29,105 nt of DNA. Origin: Jaenimonas drosophilae. Its lineage: Eukaryota > Euglenozoa > Kinetoplastea > Trypanosomatida > Trypanosomatidae. Location of the stretch: the NCBI GenBank assembly GCA_030849065.1, contig JASAON010001445.1:1-29105 (forward strand), read 5' to 3'. Shown here piece after piece: positions 27,011-29,105 of the stretch (the stretch's first letter is position 1; every line of letters begins with the position of its first letter). The notes beneath the pieces were generated by a model. The model was given only the letters and a program-made list of their open reading frames with translations. It was not told the DNA's origin and did no database searches. The position numbers and the translations under genes are program-made.

Positions 27011-27343
27011 ATGTCCCTATTGATGCTCCGTTTGCATCATTTGGCGCCAAGCCAGTTGGAGGAACTAGCCGTTGGTGTGGTGGACCCATCACGACGTTCG
27101 CATCCACAATATATATTTGTGGGGGAGCCCACCAGTGGCCCGACTACTTCCCCCGTCGCCGCTCACTCCCCCCAACTCCAGCCAGCTCAGACACCATCAA
27201 ATCACCACAGCCGGAGAGACGCCACAGGTTTGGTTGTCATTGCAGAAGAAGCGCGGCCGGCTAGAGTGGCGCAAACAAGCGTCTTTCCACCTTTGGAGAT
27301 ACACACAAAACACAAGCCCCTGCTGTGTGGAGTACTTCCGTAA
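27011..27343 (+). CDS. Candidate small hypothetical protein, 110 residues
   Basis: This frame starts with ATG at 27011 after a polypyrimidine region with AG at 26983-26984. The product begins with a helical stretch (RLHHLAPSQLEELAVGVVDP), continues with a Pro/Ser-rich middle and ends PPLEIHTKHKPLLCGVLP. Its composition is protein-like and, unlike most frames in the spacers, is not explained by pyrimidine tracts. It sits between two disordered or nuclear protein genes. No family is recognised. A second frame, ending at 27264, is also open across part of it, so it could be a chance frame. Confidence 0.4.
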   Translation: MSLLMLRLHHLAPSQLEELAVGVVDPSRRSHPQYIFVGEPTSGPTTSPVAAHSPQLQPAQTPSNHHSRRDATGLVVIAEEARPARVAQTSVFPPLEIHTKHKPLLCGVLP

Positions 27344-27796
27344 TCTCTGAGTTGCTCACTCACCGACGCTGAGTATAGAAACATTCCTCTCCCCCATTTC
27401 TTGTGCTACTACCCAAGCTCTCCCCCCACCCCCTTCCACTTCAGACCTCATCACCAACGTCCGCACGCGACAAAGGTTGGTTTTTGTGGTTTTGCTGTTT
27501 CCTGACTGGAGGTGTGCGTTGTTACGAGTGAAGTGGTACAACAATCCTCTTCCCACGAGCGGTTAATTGTTGCTCCTGCGATGGATCTGAAAGGCACGTT
27601 TGCTGTGCTCTCTCCCCCCTCCCCCTCACCGCATCAGGTAAGGGATACGCCACGTAAGGACCCATGTATCATGCCTCCACCACTGCAGTCCCACCTACTT
27701 CCTCACTCTTCTCCAAAACAAGCGCGTACTCTGGCATGTGCGCCACGACTGTGTTTTCTGCAACACCAAATACCTTCATCTGTCCTGTATGTGATT

Positions 27797-27843
27797 CACC
27801 TTTCCTTCATTTGTTTTACCCACAACCTTCACTTTGCCTTTAG
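27797..27843 (+). promoter_or_regulatory. Predicted spliced-leader acceptor, DEK-like gene
   Basis: A T/C-rich tract ends at AG 27842-27843. The leader to 27895 would be about 51 bases, carry the (AC)12 repeat and contain no ATG. Confidence 0.65.
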
Positions 27844-27857
27844 GCCACCTTCCACGT

Positions 27858-27881
27858 ACACACACACACACACACACACAC
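27858..27881 (+). repeat. (AC)12 microsatellite in the leader of the DEK-like gene
   Basis: Twelve AC units lie between the predicted acceptor and the start codon, so length variation would change the 5' UTR only. Confidence 0.95.
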
Positions 27882-27894
27882 GTTCACAATCATC

Positions 27895-28668
27895 ATGTCT
27901 GACGACGAGGCCAGAGAGAGCAAGTTTGACTTAGCGCTCGGCGAGGGAACCCCACTGGGCCAGCTCAGCTGCTTCATGGATACGCCAACACGGGGAGCGG
28001 CAGCGCAGCAGCTCGAGGCCGCCATTGAGCCCCTTCACCGCTTCGTCTTCTCTCGCCCCGGAGTCGGGGGCCAACGTCGTGCCGCCTTGGCCGACTTCAA
28101 GGGCTTTCCGTCTGACGTGAAGGATTCCATCCTGGAGAGGTGCCAGCGTCTCAGCAAAGACAAGCTGCGCGGCCTCGTCAAGGCACTCAACATGCCCGTC
28201 CATGTCTCCATGACGGTGGGAGAGGTGGCGGCAGGGGTGACTGACTTCCTCATGTGCCCCATTGAAACCAAGAAGCGCAAGCCAGCTTCCACGGTGGCAG
28301 CAAAGCGGCCGCGCGCCGCCTCCTCCTCACAGGAGAAGAAGGGAAGCTCCTCGGAGTCTGCCGCCAAGGTGGCCAAGAGCAGCTCGCCCAGTAATGTGGC
28401 AACGGAGGATCGTGTGCGGGTGGAGGTGTATCGCCGTGTGTTGCGCATGGCAGCATCGGAACGGGCTACCTTGGGTGTGAAGGCCCTTCGCACTGACATT
28501 GAGTCTGCGCTTGGTCTCGAGGAGGGAGCCCTCAAGATACACAAGGATACCATTGCTGAGACCGCCTCAGAGTGTGTTCGTGCTCTCCTCGCTGCTGAGA
28601 GCCGCGCCACGACGGGTGAATCCACCGGTGCCTCTCCCTGTGCGGCTGCGGATGAGGCGAATGCATAA
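27895..28668 (+). CDS. DEK-like chromatin protein
   Basis: This 257-residue protein matches the layout of DEK, a nuclear protein that binds DNA structure and histones. The N-terminal DEK/SAP region spans about 16-122: LHRFVFSRPGVGG at 47-59 corresponds to the conserved LHK..NRPG stretch of human DEK, DFKGFP at 67-72 to FSGFP, and FLMCP at 118-122 to FLMHP after a SAP-like helix pair. A basic Ser-rich linker follows, with a probable bipartite nuclear localisation signal (KKRK at 126-129, KRPR at 137-140). The C-terminal DEK_C domain (about 170-230) has helices VRVEVYRRVLRMA and VKALRTDIESALGL. It is shorter than human DEK (375 residues), mainly because acidic stretches are missing. A role in chromatin is inferred from the family. 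The ATG is the first after the acceptor. Confidence 0.85.
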   Translation: MSDDEARESKFDLALGEGTPLGQLSCFMDTPTRGAAAQQLEAAIEPLHRFVFSRPGVGGQRRAALADFKGFPSDVKDSILERCQRLSKDKLRGLVKALNMPVHVSMTVGEVAAGVTDFLMCPIETKKRKPASTVAAKRPRAASSSQEKKGSSSESAAKVAKSSSPSNVATEDRVRVEVYRRVLRMAASERATLGVKALRTDIESALGLEEGALKIHKDTIAETASECVRALLAAESRATTGESTGASPCAAADEANA

Positions 28669-28842
28669 TACCGCATGCCGATTTTGCAGTGCTTCAGCCA
28701 TCTTCACTCAGTGCGTCATGTGTGCAACTACAACGTCAAGAAACTCACTCAATTGCATGCGAACACCACGCAACTCCCCTCAGTCGTACTGCGCACATTT
28801 ATTCATACACCATCATCATAACTCATAGAAGACGTGGTGATG

Positions 28843-28860
28843 GAGCCAAGTAGTTGGCTC
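28843..28860 (+). other. Hairpin, 7-bp stem, GTAG loop
   Basis: GAGCCAA and TTGGCTC pair perfectly around GTAG, with two possible G-T pairs beyond. It lies 174 bases past the DEK-like stop codon. Confidence 0.4.
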
Positions 28861-28958
28861 TGACCAGCACACGACTTAATGGTACCTCCACCCCCTTACC
28901 CACTTCGTGTACGAGAAGCGTTGCACGATCATGTGACTGTATTTTGCTGGCATACCTA

Positions 28959-29009
28959 TTCTTCTTTATTTTTCATCTCTCTCTCTCTCTACATTGTATG
29001 TGGCACTAG
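28959..29009 (+). promoter_or_regulatory. Predicted spliced-leader acceptor, ubiquitin-like gene
   Basis: A T-rich tract with a (TC)n core at 28976-28990 is followed by AG at 29008-29009, 19 bases before the ATG. A very short leader is typical of highly expressed ribosomal-protein genes. Confidence 0.6.
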
Positions 29010-29028
29010 CGATCCTCGCATCACAACC

Positions 29029-29105
29029 ATGCAGATCTTCGTCAAGACCGCTGGAGGCAAGACCGTGGCCGTCCGCGTCTCCGCTGAGGAGACCGTGGCC
29101 AGCCT
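29029..29105 (+). CDS. Ubiquitin-like protein, 5' end only; possible Ubl-eS30 fusion
   Basis: Only the first 25 codons are in the window; the gene runs off the right edge. The start MQIFVKTAGGKT matches the first beta-hairpin of ubiquitin except at the TL turn, so this is a ubiquitin fold. The next residues, VAVRVSAEETVAS, differ from true ubiquitin, whose second strand continues with acidic residues, and resemble FUBI (FAU), the ubiquitin-like leader fused to ribosomal protein eS30, which has ETVA at this place. The very short leader fits a ribosomal-protein gene. The Ubl call is firm; the eS30 fusion is inferred, since the C-terminal part is not visible. Confidence 0.75.
   Translation, partial: MQIFVKTAGGKTVAVRVSAEETVAS

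Larger units (their letters stand above)
27344..27894 (+). other. Spacer before the DEK-like gene
   Basis: This 551-base C/T-rich spacer ends in a predicted acceptor and an (AC)n repeat. An open frame running from 27512 into the DEK-like gene encodes a Pro/Ser/His-rich string and is rejected. Confidence 0.5.
28669..29028 (+). other. Spacer between DEK-like and ubiquitin-like genes
   Basis: This 360-base spacer holds the probable 3' UTR of the DEK-like gene, a perfect 7-bp hairpin at 28843-28860 and the acceptor of the next gene. No gene is seen. Confidence 0.6.

Noticed and set aside
27512..27934. 140-codon frame running into the DEK-like gene
   Set aside because: Pro/Ser/His-rich, translates the AC repeat as Thr-His, and overlaps the well-supported DEK-like start.
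13415..28860. A shared family of 7-8-bp hairpins across the spacers
   Set aside because: Their stems and loops differ in sequence, and about this many perfect stems are expected by chance in some 14 kb of spacer, so they are listed singly and not as a repeat family.

Overview
The window looks like part of a kinetoplastid nuclear chromosome, probably a trypanosomatid; I cannot name the species. Every convincing gene lies on the + strand. None needs a cis-intron. The GC-rich coding regions are separated by T/C-rich spacers, and most genes are preceded by a polypyrimidine tract and an AG with few or no ATGs before the predicted start. That is the layout of a polycistronic unit processed by spliced-leader trans-splicing and coupled polyadenylation. 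TAA, TAG and TGA all end genes, so the code is standard. No promoter, tRNA, rRNA, transposon or CRISPR array was seen.

Layout. 497-2962: a FYVE / F-box / small-GTPase-like fusion protein. 3274-5274: canonical poly(A) polymerase. 5547-7220: bifunctional NAD(P)HX epimerase/dehydratase. 7649-9124: base-exchange phosphatidylserine synthase. 9430-10146: a NIF/HAD phosphatase-like protein without its catalytic aspartates. 10904-13282: a long coiled-coil protein, possibly flagellar. 13906-16191: a predicted 2.3-kb mRNA leader containing no ATG. 16192-17124: a single-RRM RNA-binding protein. 17125-23834: 6.7 kb without a convincing gene, probably mostly the long 3' UTR of the RRM gene, perhaps with extra processed RNAs. 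23835-25244: an unknown helical protein with an acidic WxW motif. 25502-26383: a disordered protein with repeated LxPL-like motifs. 27011-27343: a possible small gene. 27895-28668: a DEK-like chromatin protein. 29029 to the end: the start of a ubiquitin-like protein, possibly the eS30 fusion.

The genes do not form a pathway. They are co-transcribed housekeeping and regulatory genes, so expression is expected to be set after transcription. The RRM gene carries the strongest sign of this: a leader about 2.3 kb long purged of start codons, and a very long downstream noncoding region.

The most notable observations are the ATG-free leader, the FYVE/F-box/GTPase fusion with insertions inside two of its domains, the pseudo-phosphatase, the bacterial-type Nnr fusion, and an uninterrupted poly(A) polymerase gene in a lineage whose PAP1 gene is known for a cis-spliced intron.
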